Source of the DNA: JAXGMV01 sp040768445
GTDB lineage: Bacteria > Chloroflexota > Anaerolineae > Anaerolineales > Anaerolineaceae
Length of the DNA stretch: 64,000 nucleotides
Assembly: GCA_040768445.1 (NCBI GenBank)
Contig: JAXGMV010000001.1
Span: forward strand, 2,232,001-2,296,000
Direction of reading: 5' to 3'
Part shown: piece by piece, positions 1 to 8,703 of the stretch
Layout: every line of letters begins with the position of its first letter
Numbering within the stretch: the first letter of the stretch is position 1
The notes under the pieces: model-generated
The model's input: only the letters and a program-made list of their open reading frames with translations
Told to the model about the DNA's origin: nothing
Databases searched by the model: none
Translations under genes and position numbers: made by a program

Positions 1-774
1 CTCCATGATCTGTGGATATATCGCGAGCTCATATTCTTTATGACCTGGCGCGATCTAAAGGTGCGTTACAAGCAGACTCTGCTTGGCGCCAGCTGGGCGG
101 TGCTTAAACCATTTTTAAATATGGTTGTGTTCACGATATTTTTTGGTGGTTTAGCCAAGGTCCCGTCAGAAGGTGTTCCTTACCCGATATTCTCCTTCGC
201 TGCGCTGCTGCCATGGGAACTTTTCTCAAATGCGTTGAGCATCTCCAGCCGGTCCCTCGTTCAGAACCGGCACATGATTACGAAGATTTACTTTCCCCGT
301 GTCATCCTGCCACTATCGTCAACGTTGTCAGGCGTGGTAGATTTCCTGATTGCTTTTGTAATCTTGCTGGCAATGATGGCTTTTTATCGAATTCAACCAA
401 CCCTCAACATGCTGACATTACCACTCTTCTTATTGTTGGCAATCGTTGCTGCACTGGGTGTTGGGCTGTGGTTATCAGCCTTGAACGTGCTGTACCGTGA
501 TATCGGGTACATCACACCATTTCTGACACAGTTCTGGCTGTTCATCACACCAATCGTTTATCCGACCAGTATGATCCCGGAACAGTGGCGAGTTTTGTAT
601 TCGTTAAACCCAATGACGGGCGTTGTTGAAGGTTTTAGATGGGCAATTTTGGGCACCCAGCAAGGTGCTCCTGGGTTGACACTATATATTTCCATTGCTG
701 TCTCAGTAGTGTTATTAGTTAGCGGTATGTATTATTTCAAAAGAATGGAAAGACACTTCTCAGACCTGGTCTGA
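1..774 (+). CDS. wzm: ABC-2 type polysaccharide export permease, Wzm-like (5' truncated)
   Basis: Membrane subunit of an ABC exporter that carries a finished, lipid-linked polysaccharide across the cytoplasmic membrane. The first in-frame ATG is at 40, but the frame is open back to base 1 and reads LHDLWIYRELIFF. That matches the usual residues just before the WRDLKVRYKQT box of Wzm proteins, so the real start lies left of the window. The family signatures LGASWAVLKP and LNPMTGVVEGFRW are present with several hydrophobic segments. The ATPase gene starts 15 bases downstream. Confidence is high for the family; the N-terminal length is unknown. Confidence 0.93.
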   Translation, partial: LHDLWIYRELIFFMTWRDLKVRYKQTLLGASWAVLKPFLNMVVFTIFFGGLAKVPSEGVPYPIFSFAALLPWELFSNALSISSRSLVQNRHMITKIYFPRVILPLSSTLSGVVDFLIAFVILLAMMAFYRIQPTLNMLTLPLFLLLAIVAALGVGLWLSALNVLYRDIGYITPFLTQFWLFITPIVYPTSMIPEQWRVLYSLNPMTGVVEGFRWAILGTQQGAPGLTLYISIAVSVVLLVSGMYYFKRMERHFSDLV

Positions 775-789
775 TGAGCTGGTTTCAAT

Positions 790-2055
790 ATGGGCGATTA
801 TTCTATTCGTGTCGAGAATCTCGGTAAACGCTACAAGATCGGTGAAAACCTGATCGAGTATCAAACCTTGCGCGATTCTATCGCGGGAATTTTCCAACCA
901 AACACAAAAACGGATATTGTTCAAACAGACAAATCGATATGGGCACTCAAAGATGTCTCGTTTGACGTAAAGCAAGGTGAAGTGCTTGGGATCATTGGTA
1001 AGAATGGCGCTGGTAAAAGCACCCTCCTAAAAATCCTATCTCGGGTGACTGAACCCACAGAAGGTGTAGTAGAAATTAACGGCAGGGTTGGCTCGCTGCT
1101 TGAGGTTGGCACCGGCTTTCATCCTGAGCTGACAGGTAGAGAAAACATCTATCTGAATGGCGCAATTTTGGGAATGAAACGACATGAGATCAATCAAAAA
1201 TTTGATGAAATTGTAGAATTCTCTGAGGTGGCAGATTTTATTGATACGCCAGTGAAGCGGTATTCCAGCGGTATGTACTTACGACTGGCTTTTGCTGTAG
1301 CAGCACATTTGGAGCCGGAGATATTGGTGGTTGATGAAGTTCTGGCAGTAGGGGATGCAGAGTTTCAAAGAAAATGTATTGGCAAGATGAGTGATGTCTC
1401 CAAAGAAGGCAGAACAGTTCTCTTTGTCAGTCACAACATGTCTGCGATTTTGAGGCTGACTGAAGAATCACTGGTGATTGATCACGGCAAATTGATCAAA
1501 CGTGCGCCAAGCACTGACGCAGTAGACTTCTATCTTTCGCGTGGCTTGTCACAGGAAGGTCAGCGCAGTTGGACTGATGAAGATTTCAGCGGCAGTGACC
1601 CTGATTTTAGACCTCTTTCTATCAAGCTGCTCAACCCAACCGGACAAGTGTCAGATTCGCTCAGATCAGTTGAGCCGATTGTGATTGAAATTAGCTACTG
1701 TATCAAGCGGGATATTACAGGATTGCGCGTAGGTATTTACCTGCTAACACCACGGGGTGAGTATGTGCTAACCTCGTTTGATACAGACAACACCGACACC
1801 TATGAAAAGTTAACAACAAGGAAACCAGGTATGTACACAAGCAGGTGCACCATCCCGGCAAATCTTCTCAATGAAGGAAGGTATGTTGTCGGCGTTAATG
1901 CATCGGTTTTTCGAATTAAACGATATTTCCATGATGAACAAGCTTTGTCATTCAGCGTGGATGGCTCTGGTGCCCCTGGCAAACAGTGGCCAGAACCACG
2001 GCTTGGTACGGTGAGACCATTATTAGATTGGGAAATTGAGGGAATAGAATGGTAG
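790..2055 (+). CDS. wzt: ABC polysaccharide export ATPase with C-terminal Wzt-type domain
   Basis: ATPase partner of the preceding permease. The 421-residue protein has Walker A GKNGAGKST near residues 70-78, the signature YSSGM near 158, Walker B ILVVDE near 178 and the H-loop SHN near 214. Residues from about 255 to the end form an extra beta-rich domain of the kind found in Wzt proteins. In E. coli O8/O9a that domain binds the modified non-reducing end of the glycan and so decides what is exported. By inference this transporter also recognises an end-modified polymer. The gene overlaps its downstream neighbour by 7 bases, which points to translational coupling. Confidence 0.95.
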   Translation: MGDYSIRVENLGKRYKIGENLIEYQTLRDSIAGIFQPNTKTDIVQTDKSIWALKDVSFDVKQGEVLGIIGKNGAGKSTLLKILSRVTEPTEGVVEINGRVGSLLEVGTGFHPELTGRENIYLNGAILGMKRHEINQKFDEIVEFSEVADFIDTPVKRYSSGMYLRLAFAVAAHLEPEILVVDEVLAVGDAEFQRKCIGKMSDVSKEGRTVLFVSHNMSAILRLTEESLVIDHGKLIKRAPSTDAVDFYLSRGLSQEGQRSWTDEDFSGSDPDFRPLSIKLLNPTGQVSDSLRSVEPIVIEISYCIKRDITGLRVGIYLLTPRGEYVLTSFDTDNTDTYEKLTTRKPGMYTSRCTIPANLLNEGRYVVGVNASVFRIKRYFHDEQALSFSVDGSGAPGKQWPEPRLGTVRPLLDWEIEGIEW

Positions 2056-3650
2056 CTTCTTCACGCAAAGATGTCATAAAAAACATAATTGGACAAATTC
2101 CCTTCACTGCTGAGGTCTACTGGCTTGTAAGACAGGGGGGCAAACCGATTCATTCAAGGTTCTCGTTAAAAGGGTTGAACGCTGAACTGCCAGAGATGGT
2201 CAGAATTGCTCAGGACGCCAAAAAAGGTGCGCCTGTAGGAAAAAAGATATTCATTTTTGCTTCACTGCATTACTGGATTGAACACGCAGCTTTGATGGGC
2301 GTGGCACTTTCCGCTTTGGGGCACAGGGTAAGTTTTGGATTTTTACCTTACTCAGACTGGCAGCTGCCAATTAATAAGTTTGACTTGCGCCGGCAGAATG
2401 CCTATGCGAGGAAGGTTCTGGATATCGCTTCTCCTGTAATGCAGATTGTGCCTGCTTTGAATCTGAAACCGACTTATAAACCACTGCCACCGGATATTCA
2501 GGAGCGGGTTGAACTGATTTCACATTATGACAGCCAGTACACCCTGCAGAATGAAGATGTTGACAAGAACAGTGCCATTTACAAACTCCGCAGTGAGCGC
2601 AATTTCTTTGCTGCTCAGGCAATTTACCCATACTTAAAAGAATCAAAGCCAGACCTGGTGATTGTCCCCAACGGCACAATACAAGAACAGGGAATTGTCT
2701 TTCAAATTGCCAGGTCCCTGAAGATCAATACCGTCACCTATGAATTTGGTGACCAACGTCAGCACATCTGGATGGCAAAAAACCAGGAAGTTATGCAGCA
2801 GCAAACGGATGATCTCTGGGAAGCGAAAAAGGATATCCCGTTATCCGAAGAACAAATGGAGCGGTTAAAATCACTTTTCTCAGCACGCCAGCGAGCCTCA
2901 TTGGTAGAGAACTTTGCCCGTCTTTGGCAGGATGTGCCTGCACAGGGCGCATTGGAAGCCAAAAAAGCCCTTCAACTAGATGAACGCCCTGTTGTACTGT
3001 TAGCGACAAACGTGCTGGGCGATTCGTTAACACTTGGCAGGCAAATCTTCAGCTCGAGCATGGCGGAATGGATTACGCGTACACTGCAATATTTCCTTGG
3101 ACGGCCTGATGTTCAGCTTGTTATCAGGGTTCACCCGGGCGAGGTATTAACCCACGGCTTATCCATGATAGATGTTGTTAAAAGTGTGTCACCAGTTCTG
3201 CCAGAATACATCCATATTGTAGGAGCCAAGGATAAAGTTAATACTTACGACCTGATCGAAGTGGCAGATATTGGACTGGTATATACTACAACGGTGGGTA
3301 TGGAGATGGCTTTGAGCGGTGTTCCGGTTATCGTCGCAGGCAAGACCCATTACAGGGGCAGAGGCTTTACTATCGACCCGGATAATTGGGTCACCTATTA
3401 CAAGACGATTGGGCAAATGCTCGAGAACATCAGCAAATTCCAGATGACCCGCGAAAAGGTTGACCTTGCATGGCGTTATGCTTATCGTTTTTTCTTTGAG
3501 TATCCTAGGCCTTTTCCCTGGCACCTGGTGCGCTTATGGGATGATTATCATGAAAGACCCCTTGATGCATTGTTAGATGGTGAGGATAGTGATTATCTGG
3601 ATACACTAAATTACCTTACAGGCAAGCCAATTCCATGGAAGGATATCTAA
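2049..3650 (+). CDS. GT-B-like capsule/surface polysaccharide transferase
   Basis: Cytosolic protein of 533 residues with no signal peptide. The C-terminal half has the pattern of GT-B capsule-synthesis proteins: RVHPGE, then a segment resembling ADIGLVYTTTVGMEMAL, then GVPVIVAG. The N-terminal half contains VIVPNGTIQEQG followed by TYEFGDQRQH, as in proteins that load a polysaccharide acceptor. It is probably a glycosyltransferase acting on the exported glycan, but substrate and linkage cannot be read from the sequence. The start overlaps wzt by 7 bases. Two other genes here (11441-12904 and 21880-23490) have a similar layout, so this could be one of three chain-building enzymes. Confidence 0.65.
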   Translation: MVASSRKDVIKNIIGQIPFTAEVYWLVRQGGKPIHSRFSLKGLNAELPEMVRIAQDAKKGAPVGKKIFIFASLHYWIEHAALMGVALSALGHRVSFGFLPYSDWQLPINKFDLRRQNAYARKVLDIASPVMQIVPALNLKPTYKPLPPDIQERVELISHYDSQYTLQNEDVDKNSAIYKLRSERNFFAAQAIYPYLKESKPDLVIVPNGTIQEQGIVFQIARSLKINTVTYEFGDQRQHIWMAKNQEVMQQQTDDLWEAKKDIPLSEEQMERLKSLFSARQRASLVENFARLWQDVPAQGALEAKKALQLDERPVVLLATNVLGDSLTLGRQIFSSSMAEWITRTLQYFLGRPDVQLVIRVHPGEVLTHGLSMIDVVKSVSPVLPEYIHIVGAKDKVNTYDLIEVADIGLVYTTTVGMEMALSGVPVIVAGKTHYRGRGFTIDPDNWVTYYKTIGQMLENISKFQMTREKVDLAWRYAYRFFFEYPRPFPWHLVRLWDDYHERPLDALLDGEDSDYLDTLNYLTGKPIPWKDI

Positions 3651-3662
3651 AGCAGTAGAGAC

Positions 3663-4544
3663 ATGAATGATTCAGATGTAAAAGATCAGGTCCGACAGTT
3701 CTATGATAAAGTCGGATGGAAAATGGTGGGGGAGGGTGTCTATCAAAACGCGCGCTATGAGGATTTGCGTCCAGTATCACATGAATACATATCCAAATGC
3801 CACCTGCGGGTTAACAGGCATCTGAAAACAAGTGGAGAGTATTTGTTGGATGCCGGCTCAGGCCCAATCCAATATCCAGAATATTTAACTTATTCTGAGA
3901 AGTACCGTTACCGGGTGTGCCTCGATATATCCACTGTCGCCTTGAGAGAAGCCAGGAAACGAATTGGCGATAATGGGTTATATGTGGTGGCTGATGTGGC
4001 AAACCTGCCGTTTGCTGCCAATGCTTTTGATGGATTGGTATCACTGCATACCCTGCATCACCTGCCTATCAACCAGCAAAAACAATCATTCGTTGAGTTT
4101 CATCGGGTATTAATGCCTGCTTCGACGGGTGTAGTTGTCAACGGCTGGACTGATTCGGAATTGATGCGGAAATCCTGGTGGCTGGTCCGGTTTATGGAAA
4201 ATGTCGGTCAACTGCTTGCAAATAAGAAAAAAGAAGTAAAACCTCAGGCAAAGTCAGATACATCTCAAAAAATTTCCCGACATATTGTCGAAGAAACTCA
4301 GACGGAGCCGCAGGGTACATTTATTGAAAAAATGGATGCTGACTGGATACGGTCGACACTATCTAAAAAAATGAAGTTCGAAATTTTTGTGTGGCGAAGC
4401 GTCAATGTCAGGTTTCTCAGGGCAATCATCCATCGCGTACTTGCAGGTAGATTTTTACTAAAACTTTTATACTTGCTTGAAGAAAAATATCCGAGATATT
4501 TTGGCGAAAAAGGGCAGTATCCCCTGATCGTTATTCATAAATAG
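3663..4544 (+). CDS. class I SAM-dependent methyltransferase
   Basis: The 293-residue protein carries a class I methyltransferase fold in its first two thirds. It shows the SAM-binding motif LDAGSGP near residue 61, an acidic residue at the end of strand 2 (VCLDIS), then VADVANLPF and the LHTLHHLP segment typical of Methyltransf_11 enzymes. The C-terminal 120 residues are lysine-rich and unassigned. It lies two genes after wzt, whose extra domain may read a terminal modification. A role in O-methylating the glycan end is therefore a reasonable inference, although methylation of another sugar is equally possible. Spacing from the previous gene is 12 bases. Confidence 0.8.
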   Translation: MNDSDVKDQVRQFYDKVGWKMVGEGVYQNARYEDLRPVSHEYISKCHLRVNRHLKTSGEYLLDAGSGPIQYPEYLTYSEKYRYRVCLDISTVALREARKRIGDNGLYVVADVANLPFAANAFDGLVSLHTLHHLPINQQKQSFVEFHRVLMPASTGVVVNGWTDSELMRKSWWLVRFMENVGQLLANKKKEVKPQAKSDTSQKISRHIVEETQTEPQGTFIEKMDADWIRSTLSKKMKFEIFVWRSVNVRFLRAIIHRVLAGRFLLKLLYLLEEKYPRYFGEKGQYPLIVIHK

Positions 4545-4566
4545 AAAGAAAAATGAGGCAGCGATT

Positions 4567-5568
4567 ATGAATTGGAATGAACAAGTTGTCCTTGTCACCG
4601 GTGGTACCGGTTCTTTTGGCAAAAAATTTGTGGAAATTATGCTGAAAGAATACCATCCGGCTAAGTTGATCATCTTCAGCAGGGATGAGTTAAAGCAACA
4701 TGAAATGCGTGTAGCTGGCTTTAACCACCCATCTTTACGTTATTTTATTGGGGATATTCGCGACTTGCCACGCTTGAAACGGGCTATGCACGGGGTTGAT
4801 ATTGTTGTCCACGCAGCAGCTTTAAAGCAAGTGCCTGCTTGCGAGTACAACCCGATGGAAGCCATCAAAACCAATATCCTTGGTTCAAGCAACGTGATTG
4901 ATGCTGCTTTGGATGCCGGCGTTCGGAAAGTGCTGGCTTTATCAACAGATAAATCAGTCAACCCAATTAACCTCTATGGCGCCACCAAGCTCGCTGCAGA
5001 AAAACTGTTTGTGCAAAGCAATGCTTATGCGGGCGGTATGGCGACACGGTTCAGCTGTGTCCGTTATGGAAATGTTGTAGGCAGCCGCGGCAGTGTGGTA
5101 CCGTTATTTCTCAAACAAAGGGAAAGCGGGAAGATTACAATCACTGCTGAGCAAATGACGAGATTTTGGATATCACTTGAACAGGGTGTACGATTTGTTG
5201 TGCGCTGTATTGAGCAAATGTACGGCGGCGAGGTTTTTGTACCCAAGATACCAAGCACTACGATCTTAGACCTGGCAAAAGCAATTGCTCCTCAGGCAGA
5301 GATTGAGATCATTGGAATCCGGCCAGGTGAGAAACTTCATGAGGTGTTAATTTCCGACGACGAAGCAAGATCCACTATTGAGATGCCAGATATGTATGTT
5401 GTTCAGCCGGCAGAAGCCCTCTGGTTTGGCAGAGAATGGTCAGAGGTTGGTAAACAGCTGCCTGAAGATTACCGTTACGCATCCAACACAAACGAACACT
5501 GGTTAAATTACGAAGAAATCAAGGAAATTGTCAGACCTTTTGAGACTGAAAATGGATTGGAAGGATAA
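4567..5568 (+). CDS. UDP-N-acetylhexosamine 4,6-dehydratase, PseB/FlaA1-like
   Basis: Short extended SDR of 333 residues that should convert UDP-GlcNAc into a UDP-4-keto-6-deoxy-HexNAc. The NAD(P)-binding TGGTGSFGK lies at residues 11-19, HAAALKQVP at 83-91, and the STDK segment followed by LYGATK at 127-142, with the catalytic Y138xxxK142 pair. These are the standard motifs of the PseB/LegB/CapE group, and the length is right for it. The sequence alone does not separate the 5-inverting PseB from LegB or CapE, so no symbol is given. No PseC-type aminotransferase follows; the next gene, 2 bases on, is an RmlD-like reductase. The product may thus be reduced at C4 rather than aminated. Confidence 0.85.
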   Translation: MNWNEQVVLVTGGTGSFGKKFVEIMLKEYHPAKLIIFSRDELKQHEMRVAGFNHPSLRYFIGDIRDLPRLKRAMHGVDIVVHAAALKQVPACEYNPMEAIKTNILGSSNVIDAALDAGVRKVLALSTDKSVNPINLYGATKLAAEKLFVQSNAYAGGMATRFSCVRYGNVVGSRGSVVPLFLKQRESGKITITAEQMTRFWISLEQGVRFVVRCIEQMYGGEVFVPKIPSTTILDLAKAIAPQAEIEIIGIRPGEKLHEVLISDDEARSTIEMPDMYVVQPAEALWFGREWSEVGKQLPEDYRYASNTNEHWLNYEEIKEIVRPFETENGLEG

Positions 5569-5570
5569 CC

Positions 5571-6485
5571 GTGCGGTACCTGGTTACTGGCGTTAGCGGC
5601 TTGTTAGGCATTCATCTGGGCTTGTATTTGGCTGAAAATCAAGCTGTAACCGGTGTTGTCAACAACCGAACTCTAAATTATGCGCCTTTTCCAATCATCA
5701 AACAAGAATTAGGTCAACTAGATAGTCTTGAAGCGTTGGTTAAGCAGGAAAAACCTGACTGTATCATCCACTGTGCCGCAATGGCCAATATTGATGAGTG
5801 TGAGAAAAATCCAGATCAAGCGGATCTGATCAATGCTCAGGTGCCTAAAAAACTTGCTGAACTGACGAATCAATCTGGTATTCGATTTGTTCATATCTCA
5901 ACTGATGCAGTATTTGATGGGAGTTCAAGCGGATACACCGAGGAAGATACAGCAAATCCTTTGAGTGTTTATGCGCGGACAAAATTCTCTGCTGAAAATT
6001 TTGTCCTTCAGCATAATCCTGACGCAGTTATTGCCCGGGTTAATTTTTACGGATGGAGCATCACTGGAAAGAGAAGCCTGGCAGAGTGGTTTTATTACCA
6101 ACTTAAAGCAGGAAACCACATCAAAGGATTTACAGATATCCAATTCTGTCCATTGTATGTCGGCCAACTCGCAAAAATCCTTGTTGAGCTGGCTGAAACA
6201 AGCGCTTCTGGCATCTATCATGTCGTCAGCAGGGAGCATACTTCGAAATACCAGTTCGGTGTAGCAATTGCAAATGCTTTCAACTTTGATTCAGATCTCA
6301 TTGCTCCGGTGTCCTGGACAGAAGGCGGCTTGGCTGCGGCCAGATCACCTAACCTGATATTGGATGTGTCGAAGATCAGTAAATTACTAAACAGAGATAT
6401 GCCCGACCAGATGTCTGGCATGGCTGATTTTTATGAAGCTTATAAAAACGGTTTACCGCAGAGGCTGTTCTCTTATGCCACGTAG
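5571..6485 (+). CDS. RmlD-like NAD(P)-dependent nucleotide-sugar reductase
   Basis: The 304-residue extended SDR resembles dTDP-4-dehydrorhamnose reductase (RmlD_sub_bind). It has GVSGLLG near residues 7-13, HCAAMANIDECE, STDAVFDG and the catalytic YARTK. It starts at GTG 5571, two bases after the 4,6-dehydratase stop, with GGAAGGA upstream inside that gene's end. Pairing with a UDP-4-keto-6-deoxy-HexNAc producer suggests that it reduces that keto sugar, giving a 6-deoxy-HexNAc such as QuiNAc, FucNAc or RhaNAc. This is inference. It lacks the C-terminal cupin domain of CapF/FnlB. Confidence 0.75.
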   Translation: MRYLVTGVSGLLGIHLGLYLAENQAVTGVVNNRTLNYAPFPIIKQELGQLDSLEALVKQEKPDCIIHCAAMANIDECEKNPDQADLINAQVPKKLAELTNQSGIRFVHISTDAVFDGSSSGYTEEDTANPLSVYARTKFSAENFVLQHNPDAVIARVNFYGWSITGKRSLAEWFYYQLKAGNHIKGFTDIQFCPLYVGQLAKILVELAETSASGIYHVVSREHTSKYQFGVAIANAFNFDSDLIAPVSWTEGGLAAARSPNLILDVSKISKLLNRDMPDQMSGMADFYEAYKNGLPQRLFSYAT

Positions 6486-6511
6486 CAGTATTTACTTTGA
6501 GGAGTGAAATA

Positions 6512-7579
6512 ATGGAAATTAAAATTGGCAGTCATGTTATTGGCGAAAACCACCCTGTTTATTTCATTGCTGATATTGGCGCAAACCACGACGGCAGTCT
6601 GGAGCGTGCCAAGTACTTAATCAAACTCGCAAAGCAAGCCGGTGCAGATGCGGCCAAGTTTCAAAATTTTAAAGCACCAAAAATCGTCTCTGATTTTGGC
6701 TTTCGTTCACTGGGCAGTCAACAATCTCATCAAGCAAACTGGAAAAAATCGGTTTTTGAAATTTACCAGGATGCCTCAATCCCAACTAATTGGACACCCG
6801 AATTAAAGGCGTTCTGTGAAGAGATTGGCATTGATTATTTTACATCTCCGTATGATTTTGAAACCATTGATGAAGTCGATCCGTACATACCTGCATTTAA
6901 GATCGGCTCTGGAGAGATTGATTGGCTGGAAGCACTTGATTACATCGCTGGCAAAGGCAAACCTGTACTGCTTGCCACTGGCGCGGCAACAATAGGTGAA
7001 GTCCAGACTGCAGTTCGGACAATTCTTGCTAAAAACAAACAGCTTGTTCTGATGCAGTGCAACACAAACTACACCGGCAGCCTTGAAAACTACAATAATG
7101 TCCACCTGAATGTATTGAAGACCTACCAGGTCATGTTTCCTGAGTTAATTCTCGGGTTGTCAGACCACACCCCGGGGCATTCCGCAGTGCTGGGAGCTGT
7201 GGCTTTAGGTGCCAGAGTGGTAGAAAAACACTTCACTGATGACAATGATCGTGAAGGACCTGACCATCCATTCGCGATGAACCCTTCAAATTGGGCGACA
7301 ATGGTTAAGAATTCACGAGAGCTCGAACGAGCACTTGGGTCACGCGAGAAATTTGTCACAGATAATGAAAAAGAAACGGTTATTTTACAACGACGCTGCT
7401 TGAGGGCTGCCCGTGCGATTCAGGCGGGTGAAACTTTTTTAAGAGACATGATCGATGTGCTGAGACCTGCAACCCCTGGTGCCATACTGCCTAACGAGAT
7501 CGGTAATGTGATAGGCACTAAAGCGCTGATGGACATCCCACAGGGCAAGGAAATTTACTGGACCATGCTTGGTGAATAG
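6512..7579 (+). CDS. neuB: sialic-acid synthase family protein (NeuB/SpsE-like) with SAF domain
   Basis: PEP-dependent nonulosonate synthase that condenses PEP with a six-carbon amino sugar to make a nine-carbon keto acid. The ATG at 6512 is chosen because GAGGAG at 6499-6504 sits correctly before it; the in-frame TTG at 6497 lies in that site. The 355 residues include IADIGANHDGS at the start of the TIM barrel, then LSDHTPG and VVEKHFTDD. A complete C-terminal SAF (antifreeze-like) domain lies near 290-355, around RAIQAGE and NVIGTKALMDIPQG. Length and domains are canonical. The substrate (ManNAc, Leg, Pse or other) is not readable. The stop overlaps the next start by one base. Confidence 0.88.
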   Translation: MEIKIGSHVIGENHPVYFIADIGANHDGSLERAKYLIKLAKQAGADAAKFQNFKAPKIVSDFGFRSLGSQQSHQANWKKSVFEIYQDASIPTNWTPELKAFCEEIGIDYFTSPYDFETIDEVDPYIPAFKIGSGEIDWLEALDYIAGKGKPVLLATGAATIGEVQTAVRTILAKNKQLVLMQCNTNYTGSLENYNNVHLNVLKTYQVMFPELILGLSDHTPGHSAVLGAVALGARVVEKHFTDDNDREGPDHPFAMNPSNWATMVKNSRELERALGSREKFVTDNEKETVILQRRCLRAARAIQAGETFLRDMIDVLRPATPGAILPNEIGNVIGTKALMDIPQGKEIYWTMLGE

Positions 7580-8703
7580 TGCGCATCCTGTATTTGACCG
7601 AACAATACACACCCCACGATTTCCGTTTTCTTAATTCTCTGGCAGAGACAGAAAATGAGATATTTTCCATGCAGCTGTCTGCATCAAAATTTCACAGGGA
7701 ATCCAGGAAATTACCTCAGGGTGTAACGCCTTTGGAGAACAGTTTGAGTGAACAGCCGTTCTCCTGGTTTCAGTCGATTGCATACCGTGATGCCATTAGG
7801 AAACATGTGGCTGAAATCAAACCTGAGGTCGTTCATGCCGGCCCAATACAGCATGTGGCATTCTTCGCAGTGATGAATGAAGTCGCGCCCGTCTTAACCA
7901 TGTCGTGGGGCAGCGATTTACTGGTCTCTGCAGACAGCAACCCAATCAACAAATGGATTACCAGTTATACACTCAGTCATTCAGCAGGTCTCGTTGGTGA
8001 TTGTCAGCCGGTCAAGGAAAAAGCACTTGCATTTGGTATGCAGGAAGAAGACATTTTCTTGTTTCCATGGGGCATAGATTTACAGCAGTTTTCACCGGCA
8101 GCAAACTCAGAGATCAGAGAACAACTTGGCTGGCAAAATCAATTTGTTATCTTGTCAAACCGTTCGTGGGAGAGCCTGTACGGCGTTGACACTGTCGTGA
8201 ATGCCTTTATTAATGCCTCTAAACATACGCCCGAGTTAAGGCTCTTGCTGCTTGGAACAGGTTCGATGAAAGAACAAATAACTCAGTTGATTGAAACTTC
8301 AGGTGTCAAAGATCAGGTTCATTTAGCCGGACAGATCAGCAATGACCAGCTGCCTGATTATTATCACGCCAGTGATCTTTACATCAGCGCATCCTACAGT
8401 GATGGATCGTCCGTGTCCCTGATGGAAGCGCTGGCCTGTGAACTGCCTGCACTGGTGTCTGATATACCTGGCAACCGCGAGTGGGTTACAGAGACTGTTG
8501 AAGGCTGGAGGTTTACTGCAGGGGATGTTGACGAACTTACCAGAAAAATTTTGGATACCTACGGTTTACGCGATAGTTTAGACTCTATTAAAGCTGCAGC
8601 AAGACACAAGGCTGAAATAAAAGCTGATTGGTCACATAATTTTCACATACTGTTGAATGCCTATCAACATGTGGTTGAGAAATCTCAAAAGGAGATGCAT
8701 TGA
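7579..8703 (+). CDS. GT4 family glycosyltransferase
   Basis: A 374-residue GT-B glycosyltransferase of family 4. The C-terminal donor domain shows LLLLGTGSMKE, then VHLAGQISNDQLPDYYHASDLYISASYSDGSS and the SLMEALACELPALVSD segment holding the conserved glutamates of the EX7E motif. The N-terminal domain begins MRILYLTEQY without a classic GG start motif. The start is GTG 7579, overlapping the neuB stop by one base. It sits between synthase and cytidylyltransferase, so it probably builds the same glycan. Donor and acceptor are unknown. Confidence 0.85.
   Translation: MRILYLTEQYTPHDFRFLNSLAETENEIFSMQLSASKFHRESRKLPQGVTPLENSLSEQPFSWFQSIAYRDAIRKHVAEIKPEVVHAGPIQHVAFFAVMNEVAPVLTMSWGSDLLVSADSNPINKWITSYTLSHSAGLVGDCQPVKEKALAFGMQEEDIFLFPWGIDLQQFSPAANSEIREQLGWQNQFVILSNRSWESLYGVDTVVNAFINASKHTPELRLLLLGTGSMKEQITQLIETSGVKDQVHLAGQISNDQLPDYYHASDLYISASYSDGSSVSLMEALACELPALVSDIPGNREWVTETVEGWRFTAGDVDELTRKILDTYGLRDSLDSIKAAARHKAEIKADWSHNFHILLNAYQHVVEKSQKEMH

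Noticed and set aside
2371..2679. Antisense open frame opposite the GT-B-like gene, and many similar ones
   Set aside because: Composition and position mirror the real gene on the other strand; no ribosome site or recognisable protein motif.
6497..6511. TTG at 6497 as the neuB start
   Set aside because: The codon is part of the GAGGAG ribosome site; ATG 6512 is correctly spaced.
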